DNA of 64,000 nt from Planctomycetota bacterium (GTDB taxonomy: Bacteria > Planctomycetota > PLA2 > JAEUHO01), in contig JACKGW010000003.1 of assembly GCA_020631815.1 (NCBI GenBank), positions 1 to 64,000 of the forward strand. The letters are read 5' to 3'. The notes under the pieces are model-generated. The model had not been told where the DNA came from and searched no databases. It worked only from the letters and a program-made list of their open reading frames with translations. A program made the translations under genes and the position numbers. Shown piece after piece: positions 1 through 8,441 of the stretch (position 1 is the stretch's first letter; each line of letters opens with the position of its first letter).

Positions 1-64
1 CGCTGCGGGGCACCTAGGGTCAAGCTCAATCTGTTGGGAGTTCCGCTCGCTGGGATCTGTGCGG

Positions 65-88
65 GGGGCCCCGGGAAACCGGGGTCCC
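65..88. repeat. GC-rich hairpin with GAAA loop
   Basis: Arms at 65-74 and 79-88 pair at 9 of 10 positions around a GAAA tetraloop. There is no T-tract on either side, so it is not a classical intrinsic terminator. The remainder of 1-293 holds no gene I can support. Confidence 0.4.
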
Positions 89-293
89 TACCGCGATCAG
101 CGTAGCGCGGGGGAGGGCCGCATCCACGGGGGCGGCCACGGCGCGTGCCATCGAGCACCATCTCGCGGTCCACGAACCTCCCTACGGCGTCATTCAGTCC
201 CCTTATCGTCCCCTGAGCGTGTGACCTGACCCTGCCGCGCCTGACCCAGCAGGCCGCACGCCGCCGTCGTGTAGCCTGCCTGCTCCCCCACCC

Positions 294-432
294 ATGCGAA
301 GAGCGGAGGTCGAACTGGCCCAAGGAGCCGGCTTGGACTCCGTGTGCAAGAAGCTCGGGATCACGAAGAACACGTGCTACCGGTGGCGCAAGGAGTACGG
401 GGGCCTGAAGGTCGACCAGGCCAAGCGCATGC
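294..432 (+). pseudogene. IS3-family transposase OrfA remnant
   Basis: The first ~46 codons match the N-terminal helix-turn-helix part of IS3-type OrfA: an AEVELAQG stretch, then VCKKLGI, then CYRWRKEYGGL and DQAKR. In intact OrfA this is preceded by about a dozen residues and followed by a leucine-zipper helix (KELEKEN-like). Both are absent: the reading frame upstream is unrelated, and after 'AKRM' (about position 432) it runs antisense through the lipoprotein gene on the other strand. No OrfB (DDE) segment is visible. It is therefore a short internal relic. The open frame continues to 1037 only by chance. OrfA identity is from recognised motifs; the exact junction is estimated to within about 10 bases. 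Confidence 0.75.
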
Positions 433-1129
433 AGGTCACTCGACCAACGGCTCGCCGCAGGGCTCGGCGCTCTGCAACTGAGCCCATGGGTGAGCAAATG
501 TGCACGGCCGAGACCTCTCTCTCAGAGTCTGAACGGACTCTGACGGCGATGATGGCCGCCGCCCTTCCATCCCGTGCGCGGCCTACGAGCTCGACGGTAT
601 CCTGGAGTACCTCCTCCTGCGCGAAATCTAGTCTCGGGCCGAGTTCGCACTTGAGGGCCGACAACAGCCGACCCACAGCGGCCCTGGCCTCAGCAGGGCG
701 CGCGAAGCTGAGTCCTACAGCGGCGGCAGGCATCTTCTTGTGCCCCACGCCAGCTGTCCTCAGTCGGTCGGAGAGTTCTTGCGTCAAGAAGGCGGCGCGC
801 CCCAGCGAACCCTCGGGGCTAACTAGTACCATCCCAACGAGGAGTTGTCCCGTTGGGGTTGCACCATACTTCAGCATCAATCCGGGCTCGCCTGTAGTTT
901 CCTCGGCGAACTTGGAGACGACCGCGATGCCAACCGGGTCACACACCAGCGCCTGGGCACGCGCCATGCCGGCATCGCTGATGATCACGCGACCACTCGA
1001 CGCTGAGGCCTCAAGTTCTCGGATGCGGCCAGCGTGAGCGACTCGGGAACGCGGTGACGAGCCCGGCGACGCGCAAGCAGGCAGCGCAATGAGGGGTAGA
1101 CACCCGATACAGAGCCACCGTAGCTTCAT
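377..1129 (-). CDS. Unrecognised lipoprotein with IS-derived C-terminus
   Basis: This 250-residue protein has a hydrophobic signal segment and a lipobox (ALPAC) with the acylatable Cys near residue 19, so it is probably an envelope lipoprotein. The body has mixed alpha/beta character and no family I recognise. It is the last gene of the minus-strand operon. Its ATG overlaps the stop of the preceding gene as ATGA, indicating translational coupling. The last ~19 codons (377-432) are read antisense through the IS3 OrfA remnant, so the native 3' end was probably lost or replaced and the protein now ends in an artificial Arg/Tyr-rich tail. Whether it still functions cannot be told from the sequence. 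Confidence 0.65.
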   Translation of the reverse strand: MKLRWLCIGCLPLIALPACASPGSSPRSRVAHAGRIRELEASASSGRVIISDAGMARAQALVCDPVGIAVVSKFAEETTGEPGLMLKYGATPTGQLLVGMVLVSPEGSLGRAAFLTQELSDRLRTAGVGHKKMPAAAVGLSFARPAEARAAVGRLLSALKCELGPRLDFAQEEVLQDTVELVGRARDGRAAAIIAVRVRSDSEREVSAVHICSPMGSVAERRALRRAVGRVTCMRLAWSTFRPPYSLRHR

Positions 1130-2181
1130 CTCCCCCTGAGGCTCCCCTTTGGGGTATCCAACTTCTTCTCTCTCTTGTACTCATCCTTGCTAGTAATCTT
1201 CTTCTTCTTCGCCTTCTTTAGCTCCTTCTCCTTCGCACGCTTCTCCTTCGCGTCCTTACGCTTCTGCTTCGCCTCGGCTTTCTTGCGCTTCGCCTCCTCC
1301 TCCTTGGCCTTCCTCTCTTCGCCGCGCAGCGCCCTTGCATCTTTCTCGGCCTGCTCGGCCTCCTCCTCCAGTCGTTCCGCGTCTGCCTCAGCTTCGTCAG
1401 CAGCAGCGGCCTGCGCCGCTGCCGACTTCTCCTGCTTGTCCGGGTTCAGAGTGATCGTCACCGAATGCAGGTCGTTCCAGTCATCGGCCAGTCTCGGGTC
1501 GTGCTTGTTCAGCGCCTCAGTAACCCTTTCAACGCTCAACTGAGTACTGACATGCGTACGACCTTGTTCGACCTCTTGCACGATCACCAGGGCGTCCGTT
1601 ACGTCGACATCCTCCGCAATCACCTTGTCATTGATTGTCAGTGTGCATGTGATGTCATACAGGCCGTAGAATGCTGTGAGGAAGTCGATGACCCTGGGGA
1701 TCTTCTCGTCGTCCTCGGGCCGAGTTGGCGGCCACTCGTTCGGTGGACGCTTCGGCCCACCCGCATCGCTGAGGCCTCCCCCAATTCGCACGGGCCCACC
1801 CTCGGGGAACCTCTCAGCGAACAACAGGCCGCCGAGGCCGGAACCGACTCGCGTACCGAAGACCGAGACCTCCCCCGCAAGCCGCTCCCCGCGCCCAAAG
1901 GCAATGCCATCGACGGCACGGCCTTCCAGTCGCGAAGCGGAGCGAACTGGGCCGCCGAACCGGAGCACCGCGGGCACCGCTGCCCCCTTGGCGAACTCCA
2001 ACTGGACATCTCCGATCAACTCAGGACGTGGGGGACTCTCGGCGAGGTCGACGACCCTGCTAGGGAGCACGGTGCCATCCCGAGGGGGCTCCAGCGCTTG
2101 AGTCCCCCGCGCCGGGACCCCTTGGGGGCCGGCGCGCTTGGACTCCCCAATCGGCATGCCCGCGTCGGCTTCAGACGGCAT
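1126..2181 (-). CDS. Unrecognised protein with lysine-rich helical tail
   Basis: The 351-residue product has three visible parts: a Gly/Pro-rich N-terminal half without strong motifs, a middle segment around residues 165-245 that looks folded (predicted strands and helices, with ITCTLTINDKV and VIVQEVEQG), and a C-terminal ~100 residues made almost only of Ala, Glu, Lys and Arg. That tail should form a long charged helix or coiled coil and becomes strongly basic at the end. No signal peptide is present, so it is probably cytoplasmic or part of an assembly. It starts 5 bases after the preceding beta-rich gene and overlaps the next gene by ATGA. Nucleic-acid or polyanion binding by the basic tail is possible but not shown. 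Confidence 0.65.
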   Translation of the reverse strand: MPSEADAGMPIGESKRAGPQGVPARGTQALEPPRDGTVLPSRVVDLAESPPRPELIGDVQLEFAKGAAVPAVLRFGGPVRSASRLEGRAVDGIAFGRGERLAGEVSVFGTRVGSGLGGLLFAERFPEGGPVRIGGGLSDAGGPKRPPNEWPPTRPEDDEKIPRVIDFLTAFYGLYDITCTLTINDKVIAEDVDVTDALVIVQEVEQGRTHVSTQLSVERVTEALNKHDPRLADDWNDLHSVTITLNPDKQEKSAAAQAAAADEAEADAERLEEEAEQAEKDARALRGEERKAKEEEAKRKKAEAKQKRKDAKEKRAKEKELKKAKKKKITSKDEYKREKKLDTPKGSLRGR

Positions 2182-2186
2182 GCCGC

Positions 2187-2513
2187 CTAGTCCTCGAACC
2201 CTGTAATCACGACGCTGTAGGAGCAGAAGCCCGTGGTCATGACGCTAGCTCGCAAGAACCGGCGGTGCGGAACCGTGACGGAGGTGGATGTCTGTCCAAT
2301 CAGGGCGAGGCTGAGCGAACCTCCAATGGTACTCCAAGTATCTAGATCGTCAGATTCCTCGAAATCGACTTGAATGCTCGCGCCGCCCGCTATGGCATGC
2401 ACCGTCAGTCCCAGCAGCAACTGAAACTCGCCGACCTCCGCGTACTCGGTCGGGTACGTGACATTGTCTGTGTTCTCCGCGGCGCGCCGCTTGAGCCAGT
2501 ACTGAACTGCCAT
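2187..2513 (-). CDS. Small beta-rich protein, paralog of the first operon gene
   Basis: The 108-residue reading from ATG 2513 is preferred over the longer frame from 2609 because a GGGGAG ribosome site sits about 6 bases upstream. The sequence alternates hydrophobic and polar residues as in a beta-sandwich. Landmarks are VDFEESDDLDTWSTIGG, then a Ser/Thr-rich stretch, then RRFLRASV and a final SVVITGF strand. The same order (SESIDRITWQPFSG, SRWFRVTL, LEGM) occurs in the 122-residue product at 8442-8810, so the two look like diverged paralogs bracketing the giant gene. The fold resembles small discoidin-like or virion-type sandwich proteins in pattern only, and no family is assigned. Confidence 0.65.
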   Translation of the reverse strand: MAVQYWLKRRAAENTDNVTYPTEYAEVGEFQLLLGLTVHAIAGGASIQVDFEESDDLDTWSTIGGSLSLALIGQTSTSVTVPHRRFLRASVMTTGFCSYSVVITGFED

Positions 2514-3014
2514 GATGTACTCCCCACGCCCGGTGTCGGCACACTCGCCGTCGGACTCGCAGGTCACTCTGCGCTCCCCCGCAGCCCAGGTCAATGCTGC
2601 ATTCAGCATCGAGCGGGGCCTTGGGCCCGCCCGGTTGTGTCATCCGTCGAAGTTCAGCAGTCTGCGTTCGCGCGCATGGTGCATTGCGAAACCCGATGAA
2701 CGGCCCAGACGGGGTTGGAGTTCCCCCGTGATGTGTGGTCTGCATCGGCTGACCTGCCCCCGATGAGTGTGCCACCTGGAAACTCACACCGCGGCTCCCA
2801 TTGAGCCTGCCCCCAAAGTCGGTCCAGCCATTGGGGGCAAGCTCAATGATCGGTTGAAATCACCTGACCGGGTGGCGCACTCAGAGGGGGGCAGGTCACA
2901 TGGCGCTGGCAGTGCCGTTCGACCGGTACGGCTACCGATCGCTTGCGCTCCCGACCTGGGCACCGGCTGACGTGGCGTTAGGGGCCGCAGCGCATGCTCA
3001 TCGGGGATACGCTG
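2514..3014. other. Gene-free 500-base gap inside the accessory operon
   Basis: No open frame here has a ribosome site plus credible protein character. The reading on the minus strand at 2350-2787 overlaps the beta-rich gene out of frame and is low-complexity. The only structure I see is the 18-bp inverted repeat at 2799-2848. The gap may hold an internal promoter for the three downstream genes, but I cannot point to one. Confidence 0.5.
2799..2848. repeat. 18-bp inverted repeat (hairpin)
   Basis: Arms CATTGAGCCTGCCCCCAA (2799-2816) and TTGGGGGCAAGCTCAATG (2831-2848) pair at 17 of 18 positions around a 14-base loop. There is no T-run next to either arm. Its place between two operon segments suggests an attenuator, processing site or decayed mobile-element end. 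Confidence 0.6.
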
Positions 3015-3323
3015 CTAGCGCCAGTAGGGCACCAGCGCGTGACAGATCTTCATGATTCGGAAGGCCTGCACGGTCAGTCGTGACGGCTGCGGACCGGGTC
3101 CGCTGAGCAGTCCGGCATCGACCATCGCGACCGCGAGGTTGATCTCAGGCGATAGCCCCGAAGCGTACTCCTGACGAACCTTGGACATCCAGTCTCGCCA
3201 ATAGGTCCGCTTGTAGTCGGTCCATCCGTTCGCCAAGTCTGCGGGCGAGAGCGGAAGCGCCAGCAGACCGAGGAATCTGTCGAGTTCAGACATCAGCGCA
3301 GTACGAAGCTGCTCGAAAGTCAC
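3015..3323 (-). CDS. Small helical hypothetical protein
   Basis: This 102-residue protein begins at GTG 3323, overlapping the stop of the preceding small frame as GTGA, which supports both frames. It is predicted mostly helical, has no signal peptide and carries aromatic clusters (DYKRTYWRDWM; HALVPYW at the end). I recognise no family. As the second of two short genes directly behind the giant protein it could be a chaperone, assembly partner or, if the giant protein were a toxin carrier, an immunity-like protein. None of these is shown by sequence. Confidence 0.55.
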   Translation of the reverse strand: MTFEQLRTALMSELDRFLGLLALPLSPADLANGWTDYKRTYWRDWMSKVRQEYASGLSPEINLAVAMVDAGLLSGPGPQPSRLTVQAFRIMKICHALVPYWR

Positions 3324-3472
3324 GGCAATGCTCCAATGCTACCGGTAGGCACCATCTCTCCGAATCTGACATTTGTCCAATCGAGCACCATGGCCTGGCT
3401 TCTCGCGGGCCCTCCCACCGACCCCTTGATTGCACCCTCCACGATCGTGGTCTCGCCCACAATCTCAACCAC
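3320..3472 (-). CDS. Possible very small protein coupled to the giant gene
   Basis: Candidate start GTG 3472 overlaps the last eight bases of the giant gene (GTGGTTGA), and its stop overlaps the next start as GTGA. The product would be 50 residues, beginning with an alternating hydrophobic stretch (VVEIVGETTIVEGAI) and ending LPTGS-like without a clear domain. The longer frame from 3604 is antisense-style Arg/Ser/Trp-rich sequence over the giant gene and is unlikely. Evidence is limited to the overlaps and clean coupling. Confidence 0.4.
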   Translation of the reverse strand: MVEIVGETTIVEGAIKGSVGGPARSQAMVLDWTNVRFGEMVPTGSIGALP

Positions 3473-6400
3473 CTGAACGCCGGTCGCCAGCAGCCCTGGC
3501 GGCAGCAAGTCGCGCCAACAAGAATGCGCGCGCGGCCCACTGGAACAGCGAGACGACGGAAAGGCCCATCTCGCCGAAGCCCAGCCAAGTCCTGAGTGCC
3601 GCATAGTGACGGACCAAGCCCTGCAGCCACGCGATCGTGCTCCGCAGGTGATCCGAGATTACGTCCCCGTGCCCTTCCCGCTCAACTCGCTCGACGTATG
3701 CCTCTACCGTGGCATAGACGGGGGCCGCAATGTCCTCGATTACGTTGGTTAGCTTACCCGACAGATCGTACCACGCAGTGTCCTTGACCGAATCTACGAA
3801 GCACAGGAGCTTGGCCAGGGCGACAAGCACTGCGGCACGGGCGTAGAGATCCGCGATCTGAGCGTGATACACGGCCAGGTGATGCTGGTAGTTCTCGCAG
3901 TAGTCGATCAGGGCCTGCAGCTCTGCCGGGGGGAGCGTGGCACCATAGAAGCGGTGCTGCTCGATTCGATAGTTCACTTTGACGAGCGTCGCGAGTGGAT
4001 CGCGCCCCGCCCCACGGGGGATCTTGACTCCAATGTTCCAGGCGGCCTTGAGCACCTTCGTAGCCAGTGAGTCGCTGCTGAGGATCTCCTGACTCTGAGG
4101 CAGTGGGTCTGTGCTCAACCCCGTTAGGGAGGGCCTGGGGCCGACGTCGTCGATAGCGCCGCACTCCCGAAGGGTATCGCCCACCTGATGCAGGATCTTG
4201 AGAAGAGCCCACTCTGGGGCCGGCTCGTCAGTTCCTGCTCCCGCGTTGTGCGCCTCCAACGCGTCGGCAAGAACTTGCTTGCAGGGGTTGTCCTTCAGTG
4301 GGGGCGCACCGCTGTTGGAGGGAATCTGCGGGACTGCGGAGTCGGGGGGAGCGACAACGGGGCGCTTGGGTGGGCCCACGTCGCTCTTGGCGGGCGGTGT
4401 CTCGACGGTGGATTCCGTGTCACCCGGCTTGGCCGGGGGTGGACGGACCGGGCCGCCGAGGTCCGGGCGCGGAATGTCCGGAAGCACCAGCCCTTCGGGC
4501 TTCGAGTAGTTGCCCTTACCGGTCGGATCAAGCGGCTGCTCGGGCTTCTGGTGATCTGGCTCGACGGGCTTGTCCTTGCTGGTGCACTCGTAGGGCCCCT
4601 CTGGGCACTTCTTCGGCGGCTTGCACGACTCACACCCAGGATCGACGTTGGCGTTGGGTTGTTGCGCCCCTCCCCCTGCGTTGTTCGCACCTTTACCACC
4701 TGCACCGCCCGGTCCCGGCTGGGGGTCACCAGGTGCTGGCTCGGGAGGCGGAACCTTGTCAGGGTTCTCCTGCTCCCACTTGTCAACCTCATCATTGACC
4801 CAGTCCGGCAGCTCGGCTCCGTTCCGGCGTGCTTCACTCAGCGCCTCGAGCACCCTGTCGCGCGCGCGCTGCTGCGCCTTGGTCAGCTTGGACCGCTTCT
4901 GCAGGCGCTTGAGGGCCTTCACTCGGCTGCGTGCTGCGCGCTCCTGCCCTGCTACGCGCTTGTCGTGTGCGAGTTTCTCCTCGGTGCCCTCGCGCTGCTG
5001 CTTGAGGGCATCGCGCTCCTCCTTCAGCTTCTTGAGCGCATCCTTCTGGGCATCGCTTGGATTCGACACCCCCTCAAGTTTGTCGATGCGCTTGTCAAGG
5101 GCGTGCGCTTGCTTGTCCAGCGCTCGGAGCGTCTTCTCGTGCTGCGCGACGCGTCTACCGGCTTCACGCGCCGCCCGCTGCCCCTGAACGGACTCTGCGT
5201 ACTCCAGCTCAAGCTCCGCCTGCGCGAGGTTCATGAGATCGAGCGGGTGGCCGTCCGTGTCATTCAGGCGGTCACTCGTGTAACCCTGGAACAGGAGATC
5301 TGCCGCCGCGCCGAGAAGCTGGTCAGCCTGCGTCTGATAGGCCGCCTTGGTCGCGGCATCACGCTCCCCGGGAGGCACGCTACTCACAGCCTTCTCGACT
5401 GCCGACGACATGCCATCTGCAAGTTTGACCAAGCGCGCCGAAGCTCGCGCCTTGTTGCCCACACTTCGGGCGTCTTGGCTCTTCAGCTGGCGATCGACGA
5501 TCTGCTCGGCGGCATGGACGGCCTGGGCTAGACCCTCCTCCCCGTACTTGTCGACGATTGCCTGCTTGGCGGAAACGAGGTCCCCTACGCTCTCGACGCA
5601 AGCATCCTGGGCCGTGTCCGCTCGGGCGGCGCCACGCTCGAGATCCTCTACCAATCCCTGACGGACACTTCGATCACGCTTCTCACTCTCGTAGATCGCG
5701 TAGTCGGCCTCGTATTGACTCTTGGCGTGCGCGAAGTCGCGATACCGCTTCGGGTACGACTTCACGTCGGCCTGGTAGTTCTTCAAGCTGTCGTCGTACG
5801 CACGCAGGTCTTGCTTGTACTGCCGATCCGCCTCCCGCTTGTCCTCGCCCGTGAGTTTGGCATATCCATCGGCTCGGCTCGGTCGACGTGGCTTGACGGG
5901 CCTGGTCGGCTTGGTCGGCGCCTCAGGGGCACGGCCGGCCACGGGGCCAAGTACATCCAGCGCATATCCACCGCGGGACTCGGCGCCGGCTCGCGAAAGT
6001 CCTTGCACAGGAGGCCCATCAGATCCTACGCCATCCAGCGCCGTCAGGATGTCGCGACCCGCACTGCGAGCCGAAGCGTCCACACGGGGACCGGCCGCGT
6101 CTCGAAGCTCTCGTGAATTCTGCACGCCCTGCATGGCGGCAACCAACTCATACGTCCCAGGCGGCGCACCACCACCGCCCCCTCCTCCACGCCGCGACGG
6201 ACCGCTCACGCTGGTGAATTGGAACGGATCGCTTCGGCGCGCGCCGCCGACTGGACGGGCGCCAACGCCAGCAGCGGCACTCGCTGGGTACTGTGCCGAG
6301 CGGCTTGCAGCCGCACCGTGGAGACTGCTCCCCTGGCTCGTGGCTACCGTCGCATCCGGAGTGACGACGGAGGGATGCGCGGAGGCCTCCGACCGCGCAG

Positions 6401-8417
6401 AAGCATCACGGGGGGTTCCGCGAGCATCGGCGCGCCCCATGGGCTGCACAGGCGAGCGAGACACGGCCTCGTTCGAGGTCGGAGTGACGGCTTCGCCGTC
6501 ATCGAGCGTGGCGAGTTCGGGCGATGACACAGTCCTTGCCGGATCGGCAACCACATCCCCCAGGCGCAACTGCGCGCGAGTCAAGCGCGGCGGGGCGACT
6601 TCCCCTCCCGATGCAACTCGCTGGAGCGGGGAACGACCCCCGATGCCCGTCCCACTCTGGGGTGGGTTTGCGCCGGCTGCGGAGTACTGCTCGCGAAGCG
6701 CCGCTGGAGGCGACATCGCGGAGTCGACGAGCGCTGATCGTGCCGCGTCACGCATCTCCGCAGCACTCACATCGATGGCGGTCTCGCCGGGATTGCGGGC
6801 CTTGGAGTTGTCGCCCTGCACCGATTCGAGCGGTTGCAGGCGCTCCAGCATTTGGGCTCGGCGCGTCGCCTGGTCCTGGCCACGCACGGCCATCGACCTC
6901 GCCTCCTGCTCCATCTTCGCAGCCCGCGCCGGATCCTCCGGTCCCCCGACCGAGCCGGGAGCCCGCGTGACGCCCGCGTTGGGACGCTCCGCCTTGGAGG
7001 AGCGATCGATCGCCGTACGCTTGATCGTGACGGGAGGCCCTGGCGTCGGCGGGATCGTCACCGAGGGACCCGCCGCGGGAACGAGCTGATGGGGCGGCTC
7101 GACAACGGGTCGCGGCTGCTGCTCCTTCGCCTTGGCAAGCATCTCGGCGCGGATGGACTCGCGCAGCTCGTCCAGGTTCAGGTCAAGACCTTGCCCATGG
7201 TCTCCCCCTCCCCCGCCGCCTCCAGCAGGTCCGCCACCGTCACCCTCGTCCGGCGGCTCGACAGGGAACTGCATGGACGAGAAGCGCAGTGTCGGACCCC
7301 ACCAGAACTTTGGAATCGAGAATCGTCCTGGCGAGAAGTTCGCTACGGGCAGGCTGGGATCAGGAGGCAGGCCACCACCGGGATGCCATGGTCGCCACTC
7401 GGGCGGCTCCTCGCCGGGCAGGGGATTCGGGGGATCCCATCGCAGATCAGACCCCGGAGTGCCAGCCGCGCCGGCCAGGGCGGGCACCGAGCTCGGCGGC
7501 GAGGATGTCCCCAGTCCGCTCATGGGCGGAAGGGATGCGGCCACGAGTCCGAGCGGTCCCACCCAGGCCGTTTGCGCGTTGCCTGACTGCCAAGCCTGCA
7601 CCCCGGCGGTGTTGGCGGCAACCAGCACAGCCTCGGCCGGCTCCACACGAAGTGTCTCTGCCGCGACGGGATCGATACCGCCGTAGGACGCGTTCGGCGT
7701 GGCGAGGAGCGGCCCCATTCGCCATAGGTCGAAGATGTCAACGAGCGGCGTCCACGGATTGCTCGTTCGGCCAAGGGTGGCAACACCATCCAAGACCATG
7801 GCGACGACGCTGACCTTCTCAGTGACCACCGCGTCAATGCACTTGCACGTGCAAGGACACGGCGGCTCGACGGGCTGCACCGACGGCCTGAAGTCCCAGA
7901 TCGCGAACTCCGGTCCAACGGGCTGCTTGCCTTCCTCGCCCTTGTCCTTGCCGTTGCTCTTGCCGGCACCCGCGTCGTCGCCCCCGCCGCCTCCACCGCC
8001 CTTCTTCGTGCCGACGGCCAGACTCGTCGCGGGGTTGAAGGGACGATGGGGCGCGTTCGCAAGGCTCAGGGCCTCGGCCCGCGAAGCCTCTGGGCTGGCC
8101 TCCGTGCCTCCGCGCGAATGGTCGGGCAGCGGAGGGCTCGCTCCCGAGCTCGGGGTGGAAGCCGCCGCGGTATCCGCCGGCTGGGCTGACGCGCCTCCAG
8201 CACCGGGCCCCACCTCGAGTTGGCCCGGCGTCAGCCAAGGAGCCTGGTGCACCTTGCTGATCGGCCGCGGAGGCTCGGGCGCATGCGAGGGCGGCATCAG
8301 CGCCTCACGGCTCCTTCGGACCTTGCCGTCGCCGTCCGCGGGCTTGGCCGCTCCGTAGCACGAAGCTTCGGGCGTCACGACCCGTTCGTCATCGCACTTG
8401 GCGCATCCACAGCCCAT
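3465..8417 (-). CDS. Giant 1650-residue low-complexity, cysteine-cluster protein
   Basis: Not recognised. There is no signal peptide. The N-terminus is cysteine-rich (MGCGCAKC, further Cys at 20). Residues ~40-185 are Pro/Ala/Gly/Ser linker with a poly-Gly run near 140. At 187-193 is CPCTCKC, followed by a folded-looking ~110-residue segment (to ~300). Residues ~300-840 are mostly Pro/Gly/Ala/Ser-rich with a second poly-Gly run. About 840-1220 is a highly charged Lys/Glu/Arg/Ala helical region, probably coiled coil, then a second Cys cluster (CESCKPPKKC, ~1263) and more Pro-rich linker. The last ~270 residues look like a compact helical domain with hydrophobic helices near the end. It follows the small beta-rich gene by 24 bases. 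The layout fits a scaffold, filament or spanning component. A polymorphic-toxin carrier is an alternative but no known pretoxin or toxin motif is seen. Confidence 0.75.
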   Translation of the reverse strand: MGCGCAKCDDERVVTPEASCYGAAKPADGDGKVRRSREALMPPSHAPEPPRPISKVHQAPWLTPGQLEVGPGAGGASAQPADTAAASTPSSGASPPLPDHSRGGTEASPEASRAEALSLANAPHRPFNPATSLAVGTKKGGGGGGGDDAGAGKSNGKDKGEEGKQPVGPEFAIWDFRPSVQPVEPPCPCTCKCIDAVVTEKVSVVAMVLDGVATLGRTSNPWTPLVDIFDLWRMGPLLATPNASYGGIDPVAAETLRVEPAEAVLVAANTAGVQAWQSGNAQTAWVGPLGLVAASLPPMSGLGTSSPPSSVPALAGAAGTPGSDLRWDPPNPLPGEEPPEWRPWHPGGGLPPDPSLPVANFSPGRFSIPKFWWGPTLRFSSMQFPVEPPDEGDGGGPAGGGGGGGDHGQGLDLNLDELRESIRAEMLAKAKEQQPRPVVEPPHQLVPAAGPSVTIPPTPGPPVTIKRTAIDRSSKAERPNAGVTRAPGSVGGPEDPARAAKMEQEARSMAVRGQDQATRRAQMLERLQPLESVQGDNSKARNPGETAIDVSAAEMRDAARSALVDSAMSPPAALREQYSAAGANPPQSGTGIGGRSPLQRVASGGEVAPPRLTRAQLRLGDVVADPARTVSSPELATLDDGEAVTPTSNEAVSRSPVQPMGRADARGTPRDASARSEASAHPSVVTPDATVATSQGSSLHGAAASRSAQYPASAAAGVGARPVGGARRSDPFQFTSVSGPSRRGGGGGGGAPPGTYELVAAMQGVQNSRELRDAAGPRVDASARSAGRDILTALDGVGSDGPPVQGLSRAGAESRGGYALDVLGPVAGRAPEAPTKPTRPVKPRRPSRADGYAKLTGEDKREADRQYKQDLRAYDDSLKNYQADVKSYPKRYRDFAHAKSQYEADYAIYESEKRDRSVRQGLVEDLERGAARADTAQDACVESVGDLVSAKQAIVDKYGEEGLAQAVHAAEQIVDRQLKSQDARSVGNKARASARLVKLADGMSSAVEKAVSSVPPGERDAATKAAYQTQADQLLGAAADLLFQGYTSDRLNDTDGHPLDLMNLAQAELELEYAESVQGQRAAREAGRRVAQHEKTLRALDKQAHALDKRIDKLEGVSNPSDAQKDALKKLKEERDALKQQREGTEEKLAHDKRVAGQERAARSRVKALKRLQKRSKLTKAQQRARDRVLEALSEARRNGAELPDWVNDEVDKWEQENPDKVPPPEPAPGDPQPGPGGAGGKGANNAGGGAQQPNANVDPGCESCKPPKKCPEGPYECTSKDKPVEPDHQKPEQPLDPTGKGNYSKPEGLVLPDIPRPDLGGPVRPPPAKPGDTESTVETPPAKSDVGPPKRPVVAPPDSAVPQIPSNSGAPPLKDNPCKQVLADALEAHNAGAGTDEPAPEWALLKILHQVGDTLRECGAIDDVGPRPSLTGLSTDPLPQSQEILSSDSLATKVLKAAWNIGVKIPRGAGRDPLATLVKVNYRIEQHRFYGATLPPAELQALIDYCENYQHHLAVYHAQIADLYARAAVLVALAKLLCFVDSVKDTAWYDLSGKLTNVIEDIAAPVYATVEAYVERVEREGHGDVISDHLRSTIAWLQGLVRHYAALRTWLGFGEMGLSVVSLFQWAARAFLLARLAAARAAGDRRSGG

Positions 8418-8441
8418 CGCGCTCTCGACGCCCCCTTCGGC

